This document shows positions 54,599 to 62,805 of a stretch of 64,000 nt of DNA, in pieces; positions within the stretch are counted from its first letter, which is position 1, and every line of letters begins with the position of its first letter. Position numbers and translations under genes: made by a program. The DNA is from JAFASC01 sp036265935 (GTDB taxonomy: Bacteria; Pseudomonadota; Alphaproteobacteria; Rhizobiales; Beijerinckiaceae), in assembly GCA_036265935.1 (NCBI GenBank), contig DATAOB010000044.1, forward strand, positions 1-64,000, read 5' to 3'. The notes under the pieces were generated by a model. It ran no database searches. It was not told the DNA's origin and saw only the letters and a list, made by a program, of their open reading frames with translations.

Positions 54599-55573
54599 CT
54601 ACAGAGACCGCTTAAAGAAGTGCGCGATCTCGCCGACGATGCCGCGGCGGAAGGCGAGCACGCATGCGACGAAAATCACGCCCTGAATGACGGTCACCCA
54701 CTGGCCGAATCCGGCGAGATAGTTCTGCATCGCGACAATGACGAAAGCGCCGACGACCGGCCCGAAAATTGTGCCGAGGCCGCCGACAAGCGTCATCAGC
54801 ACGACTTCGCCGGACATCGTCCAATGCACGTCGGTAAGTGAAGCATTCTGCGCGACGATGGCTTTAGTTGCGCCCGCGAGGCCGACCAGTGTTGCTGAGA
54901 GCACGAACGCCGCAAGCTTATAGCGGTCGGTCTTGTAACCGAGTGAGATCGCGCGCGGCTCGTTTTCGCGGATCGCCTTCAGGATTTCGCCGAAGGGCGA
55001 GTTGATGATGCGGTGAATCGCGAGAAAACCGAACAGGAAGATCGCGAGCACGACGTAATACATCGTCATCTGGTTCGACAGATTGATAAAGCCGAGCATC
55101 TTGCCTTGCGGAACTGCTTGGATGCCGTCTTCGCCGTGCGTGAACGGCGCCTGCAGGCAGAAGAAATAGATCATCTGCGACAACGCAAGCGTGATCATCG
55201 AGAAATAGATGCCTTGGCGGCGGATCGCGAGCGCCCCAGTAATGAGACCGATTACGCCGGCGCCGAGCGCTGCCGCGATAATGGCGAGTTCGGGCGGCCA
55301 TCCCCAGACTTTGGCGATGTGGGCGCTGAAATAGCCCGCCGAACCCAAAAACATCGCATGGCCGAAAGAGAGCAGGCCGACATAGCCAACAAGCAAGTTG
55401 AAGGCACAGGCAAACAGCGCAAAACACAGCGCCTGCATTAAAAAGAACGGATAGGCGAAGAGCGGCGCAACCAACAGCGCCGCCGTCATGATCAAGAAGA
55501 CGACCTGCTCGTCACGCGGATGCGCCGCTTCGACCGGCGCAGTGATTGTTTCGGAAGCGGTATCGACGGACAT
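54599..55573 (-). CDS. livM: Branched-chain amino acid ABC transporter permease LivM
   Basis: One of the two membrane subunits of a LIV-type importer, 324 residues and about 9-10 helices. Typical blocks are GYVGLLSFGHAMFLGSAGYF, the ATPase-docking loop ILKAIRENEPRAISLGYKTD, and MTLVGGLGTIFGPVVGAF. It ends an operon livG-livF-livJ-livH-livM on the minus strand. Substrate could be branched-chain amino acids, amides, urea or aromatic acids. Confidence 0.94.
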   Translation of the reverse strand: MSVDTASETITAPVEAAHPRDEQVVFLIMTAALLVAPLFAYPFFLMQALCFALFACAFNLLVGYVGLLSFGHAMFLGSAGYFSAHIAKVWGWPPELAIIAAALGAGVIGLITGALAIRRQGIYFSMITLALSQMIYFFCLQAPFTHGEDGIQAVPQGKMLGFINLSNQMTMYYVVLAIFLFGFLAIHRIINSPFGEILKAIRENEPRAISLGYKTDRYKLAAFVLSATLVGLAGATKAIVAQNASLTDVHWTMSGEVVLMTLVGGLGTIFGPVVGAFVIVAMQNYLAGFGQWVTVIQGVIFVACVLAFRRGIVGEIAHFFKRSL

Positions 55574-55574
55574 A

Positions 55575-56462
55575 TCAGGCGGTCCTTCCGAAGAGCCCGG
55601 CTGGCCTTACAAGCAGCACGATCGCCATGATGACAAAGATCACGGTGTTGGAAGCCTCTGGATAGAATACCTTTGTCAGGCCCTCGATGAGCCCGAGCAT
55701 AAAGCCGGTGACGATCGAACCCATGATCGACCCCATGCCGCCGATGACGACCACCGCGAACACCACGATGATGAAGTCGGCGCCCATCAATGGGCGCACC
55801 TGGTTGATCGGCGCGGCGAGCACGCCGGCGAGCGCAGCGAGAGCGACGCCGAATCCGTATGTCAGCGTCACCATGCGCGGCACGTTGATGCCGAAAGCGC
55901 GCACTAGCGCCGGATTCTCGGTGGCAGCACGCAGATAGGCGCCGAGGCGCGTCTTCTCGATCATGAACCATGTCGCGAGACATACGATCAGCGAGAAAAT
56001 GATCACCCAGCCGCGGTAATTCGGCAGGAACATGAACCCGAGATTGGTGCCGCCCGTAAGTTCGCGCGGGATGGCGTAAGGCAGGCCGGACGAGCCGAAA
56101 TAATTCTGGAACACGCCCTGAATGATGAGCGCGAGACCGAATGTCAGCAGGAGTCCGTAGAGGTGATCGAGCCCCGCAAGCCGCTGCAGCATCGTGCGCT
56201 CGATGACAATGCCGAGGAGGCCGACGACGAGAGGCGAGATGATCAGCGCAAACCAGTAGTTAAGGCCGAGCAGATTCAACAGGAAATAGGCGCAGAAAGC
56301 GCCGACCATATAAAGCGCGCCATGCGCGAAATTGATGATGTTGAGCATGCCGAAAATAACGGCGAGGCCGAGGCTCAACAGCGCGTAAAAGGCGCCGTTG
56401 ATCAGACCGAGCAGCAACTGGCCAAATAGCGCCTGTGTGGAAATTCCGAGAAGAGGGATCAT
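55575..56462 (-). CDS. livH: Branched-chain amino acid ABC transporter permease LivH
   Basis: The second permease subunit, 295 residues with about 8 helices. Conserved parts are LINGAFYALLSLGLAVIFGMLNIINFAHGALYMVGAF, the docking loop TRLGAYLRAATENPALVRAFGINV and GGMGSIMGSIVTGFMLGLIEG. One base separates its stop from the livM start, so the two are coupled. A hairpin separates it from the binding-protein gene upstream. Confidence 0.94.
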   Translation of the reverse strand: MIPLLGISTQALFGQLLLGLINGAFYALLSLGLAVIFGMLNIINFAHGALYMVGAFCAYFLLNLLGLNYWFALIISPLVVGLLGIVIERTMLQRLAGLDHLYGLLLTFGLALIIQGVFQNYFGSSGLPYAIPRELTGGTNLGFMFLPNYRGWVIIFSLIVCLATWFMIEKTRLGAYLRAATENPALVRAFGINVPRMVTLTYGFGVALAALAGVLAAPINQVRPLMGADFIIVVFAVVVIGGMGSIMGSIVTGFMLGLIEGLTKVFYPEASNTVIFVIMAIVLLVRPAGLFGRTA

Positions 56463-56488
56463 CGCACCTGCCGGTCAACCGAGCAAAA

Positions 56489-56514
56489 TGGTGCGGCTCA
56501 AAAGAGCCGCACCA
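56489..56514 (-). terminator. Hairpin between livJ and livH
   Basis: A perfect 11-bp stem TGGTGCGGCTC / GAGCCGCACCA with an AAAA loop, in the short gap between the binding-protein and permease genes. In the minus-strand transcript it is followed by ATTTTGC, a weak T run. It may be a partial terminator or an RNA-stabilising hairpin that raises binding-protein mRNA over permease mRNA. Confidence 0.7.
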
Positions 56515-56525
56515 AAATGCAAATT

Positions 56526-57740
56526 TTACTTCTTCACAAGGGGACACTCGCTTTCCGACAGCGGCCGGAAAGCTTGATCGGCCGGAATCGTCGCTTTGGT
56601 GATGTAGTAATCCCAGGGACCCTTCGATTCCGATGGCTTCTTCACCTGGAACAGGTACGCGGGATGGATGTTGCGCCCGTCTTCGCGAATATTGCCCTTG
56701 CCGAAGATCGCGTCGTCGACCGGCATCTCCTTCATCTTCGCCACCACTTTCGCGCCATCATTGGGGTTGCTGCCCAGCGCGTCGAGCGCCTTCAGGTAAT
56801 GCAGCACCGCCGAGTACACGCCGGCCTGGACCATCGTCGGCACGTTGCCGTTCTTCATCCGCGAGGCGAATTTCTTCGAGAACGCCCGCGTTCCATCATT
56901 CATGTCCCAGTAAAACGTCTCGGTAAAGGTCAGACCTTGCGAGGCGTTGAGGCCGAGGGCATGGACGTCGGTGATGAAGAGCAACAGCGCCGCGAGTGTT
57001 TGGCCGCCCTGGGTGATGCCGAATTCCGAGGCCTGCTTGACCGCATTGGTCGTATCGCCGCCGGCATTCGCCAATCCGATGACCTTCGCCTTGGAATTCT
57101 GCGCCTGCAACAGGAAGGACGAGAAATCCGGCGAGTTCAGCGGATGACGCACCGTGCCGAGCACCTTGCCGCCGGCCTTTGTGACGGCATTTGTCGTGTC
57201 GCGCTCGAGCGCGGCACCAAAGGCGTAGTCGGCGGTCAGGAAGAACCACGTGTCACCACCGCCCTTGGTGAGTGCGTTGCCGGTTCCGTTGGCGAGCGCG
57301 TAGGTGTCGTAAGTCCAATGGATCGTGTTCGGCGTGCAGGCTTTGTTGGTCAGGTCGGATGTGCCGGCGCCGGAATTGAGGAAGACTTTGTTCTTCTCCT
57401 TGATGACGTTGTTGACCGCGAGTGCGACGCCGGAATTCGGCACGTCGACGACAACGTCGACCTTCTCCACATCGAACCATTGCCGAACTATGCTGACGCC
57501 GACGTCCGGCTTGTTCTGATGGTCGGCGGCGATCACCTCGATCTTCCAACCCTTGGCGGCCATGCCGGAATCTTCGACCGCCATCTGCGCGGCCACGGTC
57601 GAGCCGGGGCCGCCGATATCCGCGTATAGACTGGATTGATCAGACAAAGAGCCGATCTTGACGTTCTTGTTTTGCGCGGCGGCTGATCCCGCCCACGCGA
57701 GTGCGGCAGCAAGTGCCACGATTGCAACCGATGTTTTCAT
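56526..57740 (-). CDS. livJ: LIV-type ABC transporter substrate-binding protein
   Basis: A periplasmic receptor of 404 residues with a Sec signal (KTSVAIVALAAALAWAGSAAA, cleavage near AAAQ). The two-lobed type I fold is seen in VKIGSLSDQSSLYADIGGPG, IVRQWFDVEKVDVVVDVPNSG and LLQAQNSKAKVIGLANAGGDT. It is closer to the amide/urea/aromatic-acid receptors than to LivK of E. coli in general look, but the ligand is unknown. The ATG at 57740 is preferred to 57773. It lies between the ATPases and permeases of its operon. Confidence 0.92.
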   Translation of the reverse strand: MKTSVAIVALAAALAWAGSAAAQNKNVKIGSLSDQSSLYADIGGPGSTVAAQMAVEDSGMAAKGWKIEVIAADHQNKPDVGVSIVRQWFDVEKVDVVVDVPNSGVALAVNNVIKEKNKVFLNSGAGTSDLTNKACTPNTIHWTYDTYALANGTGNALTKGGGDTWFFLTADYAFGAALERDTTNAVTKAGGKVLGTVRHPLNSPDFSSFLLQAQNSKAKVIGLANAGGDTTNAVKQASEFGITQGGQTLAALLLFITDVHALGLNASQGLTFTETFYWDMNDGTRAFSKKFASRMKNGNVPTMVQAGVYSAVLHYLKALDALGSNPNDGAKVVAKMKEMPVDDAIFGKGNIREDGRNIHPAYLFQVKKPSESKGPWDYYITKATIPADQAFRPLSESECPLVKK

Positions 57741-57765
57741 GCCTGACTTCTCCCGACTAAGTTTG

Positions 57766-58479
57766 TTAGACACCCAGATATTCGTGCAGCTTGCTCATGT
57801 TTGCCTGCAATTCGCTGTTGGCGAACGTGTCGATGATCTTGCCGTGCTCCATCACGTAATAGCGGTCGGCAACGGTCGAAGCGAAGCGGAAATTCTGTTC
57901 CACCAGCAGAATGGTGAAACCCTGATCCTTCAGCCGCGCGATAGTCTTGCCGATTTGCTGGATGATCACCGGAGCCAATCCTTCGGTTGGCTCGTCGAGA
58001 AGCAGAAGGCGCGCGCCGGTGCGCAGGATGCGCCCAATCGCCAGCATCTGCTGCTCGCCGCCGGATAGCTTTGTCCCTTGGCTGGTCAGGCGTTCCTTCA
58101 GATTCGGAAAGAGCTCGAAAATCTGCTCGAGCGTCAAGCCGCCCGGCTTCACCTGCGGTGGCAGCAACAGATTTTCCTTAACGTCGAGGCTGGCAAAAAT
58201 GCCGCGTTCCTCCGGACAAAACGCGAGGCCAAGCCGGGCGATACGGTCCGAACTCGAGCGGATCGTTTCCTTGTTCTCGAATCGCACCGAGCCCTGGCGC
58301 TTGCCGACAATTCCCATGATCGATTTGAGCGTCGTCGTCTTGCCGGCGCCGTTGCGTCCGAGCAGCGTCACGACTTCGCCGGGCCGGACTTCGAAGTTGA
58401 CGCCATGAAGGATGTGCGACTCGCCATACCAGGCCTGCAATCCATCGATCGTGAGCAGCGCGCCGTTCGCCTCAGGCAT
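57766..58479 (-). CDS. livF: Branched-chain amino acid ABC transporter ATPase LivF
   Basis: An ABC ATPase of 237 residues. Walker A GRNGAGKTTTL, Q-loop region, signature LSGGEQQMLAIGR, Walker B LLLLDEPTEGLAP and the switch His in ILLVEQNFRFA fit LivF. The ATG at 58479 overlaps the livG stop by 8 bases, so the two ATPases are coupled. The frame is open to 58548, but conservation begins at MPEANGALLTIDGLQ. Confidence 0.94.
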   Translation of the reverse strand: MPEANGALLTIDGLQAWYGESHILHGVNFEVRPGEVVTLLGRNGAGKTTTLKSIMGIVGKRQGSVRFENKETIRSSSDRIARLGLAFCPEERGIFASLDVKENLLLPPQVKPGGLTLEQIFELFPNLKERLTSQGTKLSGGEQQMLAIGRILRTGARLLLLDEPTEGLAPVIIQQIGKTIARLKDQGFTILLVEQNFRFASTVADRYYVMEHGKIIDTFANSELQANMSKLHEYLGV

Positions 58480-59227
58480 GACCCGCCCCGAGATAAGCCT
58501 GCTGCACTTCCGGATTCTTGGACACCGTCGCGTAATTGCCCTCGGCAAGAACGTGGCCGCGCGTCAAAACAGTGATCGTGTCGGAGAGATTGGCGACGAC
58601 ATTGAGATTGTGCTCCACCATTAGAATGGTGCGGTTGGCGGAGACGCGTTTCACGAGTTTGGCGACGTTGTCGATGTCTTCGTGCCCCATGCCAGCCATC
58701 GGTTCATCGAGCAGCATCATTTCCGGATCGAGCGCGAGCGTCGTCGCGATCTCCAGCGCGCGCTTGCGGCCATACGGCATCTCGACTGCGGGGATGTTTG
58801 CAAACTCTGTCAGCCCGACATCGGCGAGGAGCTGATGTGCGCGATTGTTGAGCGTCTTGAGAACTTTCTTCGAGCGCCAGAAATCGAAGGAATCGCCGCG
58901 TCCGCGCTGCAAAGCGATGCGCACATTCTCAAGCGCGGTGAGATGTGGAAACACGGCCGAGATCTGGAACGAGCGCACAAGACCAAGCCGCGCGATGTCT
59001 GCTGGCTTGAGCGCCGTAATATCACGATCTTTGTAGACGATCCGCCCGCGCGTCGGGTTGAGAAATTTTGTGAGCAGGTTGAAGCAGGTCGTCTTGCCCG
59101 CGCCGTTCGGCCCGATCAGCGCGTGAATCGATCCGCGCTTGACACGCAGATTGACATCGCGCACCGCTGTGAAGCCGGCAAATTCCTTCGTCAGGCCCTC
59201 GGTGACGAGGACATATTCGTCACTCAC
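58472..59227 (-). CDS. livG: Branched-chain amino acid ABC transporter ATPase LivG
   Basis: An ABC ATPase of 251 residues. Walker A GPNGAGKTTCFNLLT, the LivG-type signature region MPYGRKRALEIATTLAL, Walker B MMLLDEPMAGMGHED and switch His in ILMVEHNLNVV. Its signature lacks the classic LSGG order, which is normal for LivG. I chose the GTG at 59227 because GGGAGG lies 9 bases upstream; the frame is open to 59254. It is the first gene of the liv operon. Confidence 0.92.
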   Translation of the reverse strand: MSDEYVLVTEGLTKEFAGFTAVRDVNLRVKRGSIHALIGPNGAGKTTCFNLLTKFLNPTRGRIVYKDRDITALKPADIARLGLVRSFQISAVFPHLTALENVRIALQRGRGDSFDFWRSKKVLKTLNNRAHQLLADVGLTEFANIPAVEMPYGRKRALEIATTLALDPEMMLLDEPMAGMGHEDIDNVAKLVKRVSANRTILMVEHNLNVVANLSDTITVLTRGHVLAEGNYATVSKNPEVQQAYLGAGHA

Positions 59228-59325
59228 GCTGAACTGCCTCCCCGAAACCGGCACCGGTTGAAATCCGCGCTCGTTGTTGTCGGCAGCCTAATCAGGCGCC
59301 GCGCGCATAATCAAGGGGCCGGCCC

Positions 59326-60096
59326 TCAGATGACCCAATCTTCGCGAACGACGGTTTCGGCGAAAAGGACATCTCTGATCCGTGCCGAAAGATTGCGCAA
59401 ATGTAAGTCATCGCGGCGCCGCGGATGCGGGACATCGATGGTGAGCGATATCTTCACTTCGCCTGGCCGCCCGCCGAGCGCAACCACGCGGTCGGCGAGA
59501 TAGACCGCCTCATCGATGTCATGCGTAACGAAGAGAACGGTCTGACCGGACGCTTTCTGCACGCGGATGAGCTCGTCTTGCAGGCCCTCGCGCGTTTGTA
59601 CGTCGAGCGCGCTGAACGGCTCATCCATTAGTAGGATGGCGGGCCGCACCGCCAGTGCCCTGGCGAGCGCAACGCGCTGGCGCTGCCCGCCCGAAAGCTG
59701 ATGCGGGAAGCGGCGGGCGACATCGCGTAAGCCTACGCCCGCCAGCGCGGCAAGCGCGCGTTCGCGGCGCTCGGGGCGCGAGAGATGCGCCTTCTCCAGG
59801 CCGAAACAGACGTTGGAGAGGATGCGCCGCCAGGGCAGGAGGCGCGAATCCTGGAAGACCAGCGCCATGGCGCGCTCGGCGTTGACGTCCGGATTGAGCC
59901 GCACCGTTCCGGAGGAGGGCTTGGCGAGGCCGATCAGAACGCGCAGCAGGGTCGACTTGCCGACACCCGATGGCCCGACGATCGCGACGAACTCGCCAGG
60001 CGCGATTTTAAGATCGAGCCCGCGGAGCACTTCGGTACGCACACCGCCCTGGTCGAAGGCAATGCCGAGCCCCTCGATATCGATCACGCTTTCCAC
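59326..60096 (-). CDS. ABC transporter ATPase, SsuB/TauB type
   Basis: An ABC ATPase of about 256 residues, of the nitrate/sulfonate/taurine group. Walker A VGPSGVGKSTLL, signature QLSGGQRQRVALARAL, Walker B ILLMDEPFSALD and switch VTHDIDEAV. The start is uncertain: GTG at 60096 follows GGAAGA and is used here; TTG at 60114 and GTG at 60087 are alternatives. It is the last gene of a three-gene importer operon and overlaps or abuts the permease stop. Confidence 0.9.
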   Translation of the reverse strand: MESVIDIEGLGIAFDQGGVRTEVLRGLDLKIAPGEFVAIVGPSGVGKSTLLRVLIGLAKPSSGTVRLNPDVNAERAMALVFQDSRLLPWRRILSNVCFGLEKAHLSRPERRERALAALAGVGLRDVARRFPHQLSGGQRQRVALARALAVRPAILLMDEPFSALDVQTREGLQDELIRVQKASGQTVLFVTHDIDEAVYLADRVVALGGRPGEVKISLTIDVPHPRRRDDLHLRNLSARIRDVLFAETVVREDWVI

Positions 60097-60097
60097 G

Positions 60098-60850
60098 TCA
60101 GGTCTTCCATGCAAGGAGCCGCGACTGGAGAAACACGAAAGCGGTGTCGACGAGGCCGTAAAGCGCTGCCATGGTCAGCATGTAGACGACGACGATATCG
60201 GTCGCGAGCAGGCTTGAGGCCTGCTGCATCCGCTGGCCAAGACCGCTGATGCCGAAGAGCTCCGAGGCCACGACCGCCATCCAGGCCTGACCAAGCGCCG
60301 TGCGAATGCCGATCAGGATGCCCGGTAGCGCCGCAGGAAACAGCACCTTCACGAGCTTTTCCGGACCGGAATGGAAGCCGAAGGCTTCAGCGACCTCGAA
60401 GAGGTCGCGATCGACACCGCGGATCGCACCTTGCGCGGCGAAGAAGACGATCCAGAAACAGCCGATGGCGATAATGAATACCGCCGCGGTCTGGTCGATG
60501 CCGAACCAGAGGATCGCGAACGGCACCCAGGCGAGACCGGGAATCGGCCGCAGCACGCGCACGATCCAGGCAAGTGCCCACTCGAAGGGACGGTACATGC
60601 CTGTCGCCACACCAAGAACGACACCAAAGCCCGTGCCGCAGGCGAGCCCGATCGCGTAATGCCAGAGGCTGAAGAGAACGGACTCGCCCCAAATGCCGCT
60701 CTTCACTTCACGGACGAGCGCGGCCGGAAGTTGGCTTGGCGCAGGAAGCAGGGTCGGCGGAAGCACGCCGAGGCGCGGGATGAGTTCCCAAACGCCGAGG
60801 AACAGCGCCAGTCCGATCGCCGCAAGGAAATAGGGCGTCGCGGCCCGCAT
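60098..60850 (-). CDS. ABC transporter permease, SsuC/TauC type
   Basis: A single permease subunit of 250 residues with about 6 helices. It has the binding-protein-dependent transport signature region in EAFGFHSGPEKLVKVLFPAALPGILIGIRTALGQAW. It lies between the binding protein (12 bp before) and the ATPase. Substrates of this group include sulfonates, taurine, nitrate, thiamine precursors and phthalates; none can be chosen from sequence. Confidence 0.92.
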   Translation of the reverse strand: MRAATPYFLAAIGLALFLGVWELIPRLGVLPPTLLPAPSQLPAALVREVKSGIWGESVLFSLWHYAIGLACGTGFGVVLGVATGMYRPFEWALAWIVRVLRPIPGLAWVPFAILWFGIDQTAAVFIIAIGCFWIVFFAAQGAIRGVDRDLFEVAEAFGFHSGPEKLVKVLFPAALPGILIGIRTALGQAWMAVVASELFGISGLGQRMQQASSLLATDIVVVYMLTMAALYGLVDTAFVFLQSRLLAWKT

Positions 60851-60861
60851 CGATCAACCCA

Positions 60862-61869
60862 CTATTTGCCGGCCGCCGCCTTCACATAGAAGGAGGGGTC
60901 GAACAAGCTTTCGAGCGGGTATTCCTTGTCGAGCGTGCCGATCTTGACCTGGTAGGCCTGCATCTCGCGCGTCGAGTCGATGATCACGCGTGGGTCGGCG
61001 GTGAATTTCGAGGCGGGCGAGGACAGCGATTTCAGGATCGTCGCCTCGTCGATAATGCTCTTGCCGAGCGCCGCCTCGATCGCCGGCACCGCCTTCTTCG
61101 GCTCCTTCTGGATGATCCCCGTTGCCTCAACGATCGCGTCGACCAGCTTCTGCACTCCCTCCGGGTTCTTGGCGAGAAACGCGCCGGAGACGGCGACCAC
61201 GGTGCCCGGCTGATCCTTAAACATCTCAGCGCCATAAGCGACGACCTTGATGCGCGGGTCGCGCTGCTCGGAGACGGTGATTGCCGGCTCGCGCAGGGTC
61301 GAACCGTCGACCGCCCCCGCAAGCAGCGCCTGCTGCGTGGCGTCGATCCCCATCGTGATGATCTCGTAGTTCGCCTTCGGCACGTGGGCGACTTCGTCGA
61401 GCCAATGGACGAGCGTCGTGTGCGGAACCGAGCCCGGCGGCTGCGTCGCCATCCGCGCCACCTTGCCGGTTGCTGCGTGAAAAGCCTTGAAAGCCTCGGC
61501 AGATGAGGTGCCTTGCTTAAAGTAAGGCGCGAACTTGCCGCCGATCGTCACCGTCATCTCGTCAATCGCGGTGGCGGTGACGACCTTGACCTCGACGCCC
61601 TTGGAGCGGGCGACGGCGAGTGGCGCAACGCCGCCGACATAGACATCGAGCGTGCCGGAGGCGAGCGCCTGGATCATCACCGGGCCGGACTCGAAATTGG
61701 TGAAGCGCGGCGTGAGCCCGGCGGCTTTGAGCATGCCGAGCTGGTCGGCGACGAAAATCTGCGACGTGCCGAGAACCGGGATGAAGCCGATCCGAAGCGG
61801 AATCGTCTGCGCTGCCGACGTTTGCGCGCCTACGGCGGCAAATAAGGCCAAAAAGAACTTTAGTTTCAT
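60862..61869 (-). CDS. ABC transporter substrate-binding protein, SsuA/NMT1 type
   Basis: A periplasmic receptor of 335 residues with a Sec signal (KLKFFLALFAAVGAQTSAAQ). The type II fold of the NMT1/SsuA group is seen in IPLRIGFIPVLGTSQIFVADQLGML, SGTLDVYVGGVAPLAVARSKG and GSVPHTTLVHWLDEVAH. With the permease and ATPase it makes a complete importer. Its signal differs from the liv receptor, and the two systems are separate operons in tandem. Confidence 0.91.
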   Translation of the reverse strand: MKLKFFLALFAAVGAQTSAAQTIPLRIGFIPVLGTSQIFVADQLGMLKAAGLTPRFTNFESGPVMIQALASGTLDVYVGGVAPLAVARSKGVEVKVVTATAIDEMTVTIGGKFAPYFKQGTSSAEAFKAFHAATGKVARMATQPPGSVPHTTLVHWLDEVAHVPKANYEIITMGIDATQQALLAGAVDGSTLREPAITVSEQRDPRIKVVAYGAEMFKDQPGTVVAVSGAFLAKNPEGVQKLVDAIVEATGIIQKEPKKAVPAIEAALGKSIIDEATILKSLSSPASKFTADPRVIIDSTREMQAYQVKIGTLDKEYPLESLFDPSFYVKAAAGK

Positions 61870-61901
61870 GCTGTTTCCTGAAACGGCTCACCCGAAATGG
61901 A

Positions 61902-61942
61902 AACAGCCGAAGTCGGCGACAAATGCCGGAACTTCGGCTGTT
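61902..61942 (-). terminator. Terminator of the GlsB-like gene
   Basis: A perfect 12-bp stem AACAGCCGAAGT / ACTTCGGCTGTT with a 17-base loop containing a further short pairing (CGGC/GCCG). On the minus strand it follows the GlsB-like stop and is followed by TTTCCATTTC. It separates that gene from the SsuA-type operon. Confidence 0.78.
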
Positions 61943-61958
61943 CGGGGTCAGTCGTCGA

Positions 61959-62246
61959 CTAGAGCCGGCGCCCAGGCCCGCCAGGCCCGTCGACATAACC
62001 TTTGCCGGCGATCAGGTGGTAGATAAACAGCACGATCACCGCGCCAACGATGGCGCCGATAAACCCCGCGTTGTCATTCGGTCCATACCACCCGACCAGT
62101 TGGCCGACCCAGGTGGCGACGAACGCACCGATGATGCCGAGAATGCAGGTCAGGATGAAGCCCTGCGGATTGTTCGGCGCCGGTGATATCCAGCGCGCAA
62201 TGAGGCCAGCGAGGAAGCCGATAATGATGATCCAGACGTAGTGCAT
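61959..62246 (-). CDS. GlsB/YeaQ/YmgE family stress-response membrane protein
   Basis: A 95-residue protein with three hydrophobic helices and the family pattern GFLAGLIARWISPAPNNPQGFILTCILGIIGAFVATWVG. Members (transglycosylase-associated protein family) are induced by stress in many bacteria; the mechanism is unknown. The tail GYVDGPGGPGRRL is not conserved. It has its own terminator, so it is likely monocistronic. Confidence 0.9.
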   Translation of the reverse strand: MHYVWIIIIGFLAGLIARWISPAPNNPQGFILTCILGIIGAFVATWVGQLVGWYGPNDNAGFIGAIVGAVIVLFIYHLIAGKGYVDGPGGPGRRL

Positions 62247-62313
62247 GCGATCCCCCTTGAAGCTCTGCCGAGCGGAGGTGAGAATAGGGCTGCCGGCGTC
62301 AGGATAAAGCGGC

Positions 62314-62805
62314 TTAGGTGCGCTTCAGCGAAATTCCTCTTCCGGCGGCTTCGGGCCAGGGCAGGTCGGCGGTCGCGGCGTGAAGCTCCGCGATCGCAGT
62401 TTGCTGCTCCGACAGGAAAGATGCGGCGCGCGGTTTCTCGCCGGATTGGTCCACGCAGAGATAGACCTGCTCGCTCGACGCCACCAGCGTGCCTTCGGCG
62501 TTGCGCATCTCGAACCAGATGCGCAGGCGCTTCCGATCGGTTTCGAGCAGGCGGGCGGATGTGGTGAGCACGTCGCCGGTCGTGACCTCGTGGTGATAGT
62601 GGATGATCAACGAGGTCGTGTAGATTGTCCGGCTGGTCCGTTCCCGGCCGTGCGTCTCGAGCCCGATCGCCTCCAGAAGCTTGTCGCCGGTGCGGCTGAA
62701 GACGAGCGCGTAATAGGCGTCGTTCATGTGGCCGTTATAATCGATCCAGGCGGGATCGACGGGGGTGGTGAGAAGCGGAGACAGCGCCTTTTCAACCGAA
62801 CTCAT
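62314..62805 (-). CDS. 4HBT-type thioesterase
   Basis: A hot-dog-fold acyl-CoA thioesterase of 163 residues. Typical parts are VDPAWIDYNGHMNDAYYALVFS with the catalytic Asp after YNGHMN-like turn, TSLIIHYHHEVTTGDVLTTSAR and RLRIWFEMRNAEGTLVASSEQVYLCVD. It resembles thioesterases of carnitine/betaine breakdown, but no such genes are near. GGGAAGG lies before the ATG at 62805. The reading frame upstream is open into the mannosidase remnant with no stop between them. Confidence 0.88.
   Translation of the reverse strand: MSSVEKALSPLLTTPVDPAWIDYNGHMNDAYYALVFSRTGDKLLEAIGLETHGRERTSRTIYTTSLIIHYHHEVTTGDVLTTSARLLETDRKRLRIWFEMRNAEGTLVASSEQVYLCVDQSGEKPRAASFLSEQQTAIAELHAATADLPWPEAAGRGISLKRT

Noticed and set aside
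56517..57629. 370-codon plus-strand frame opposite livJ
   Set aside because: Shadow of the binding-protein gene; no start signals and no family features.
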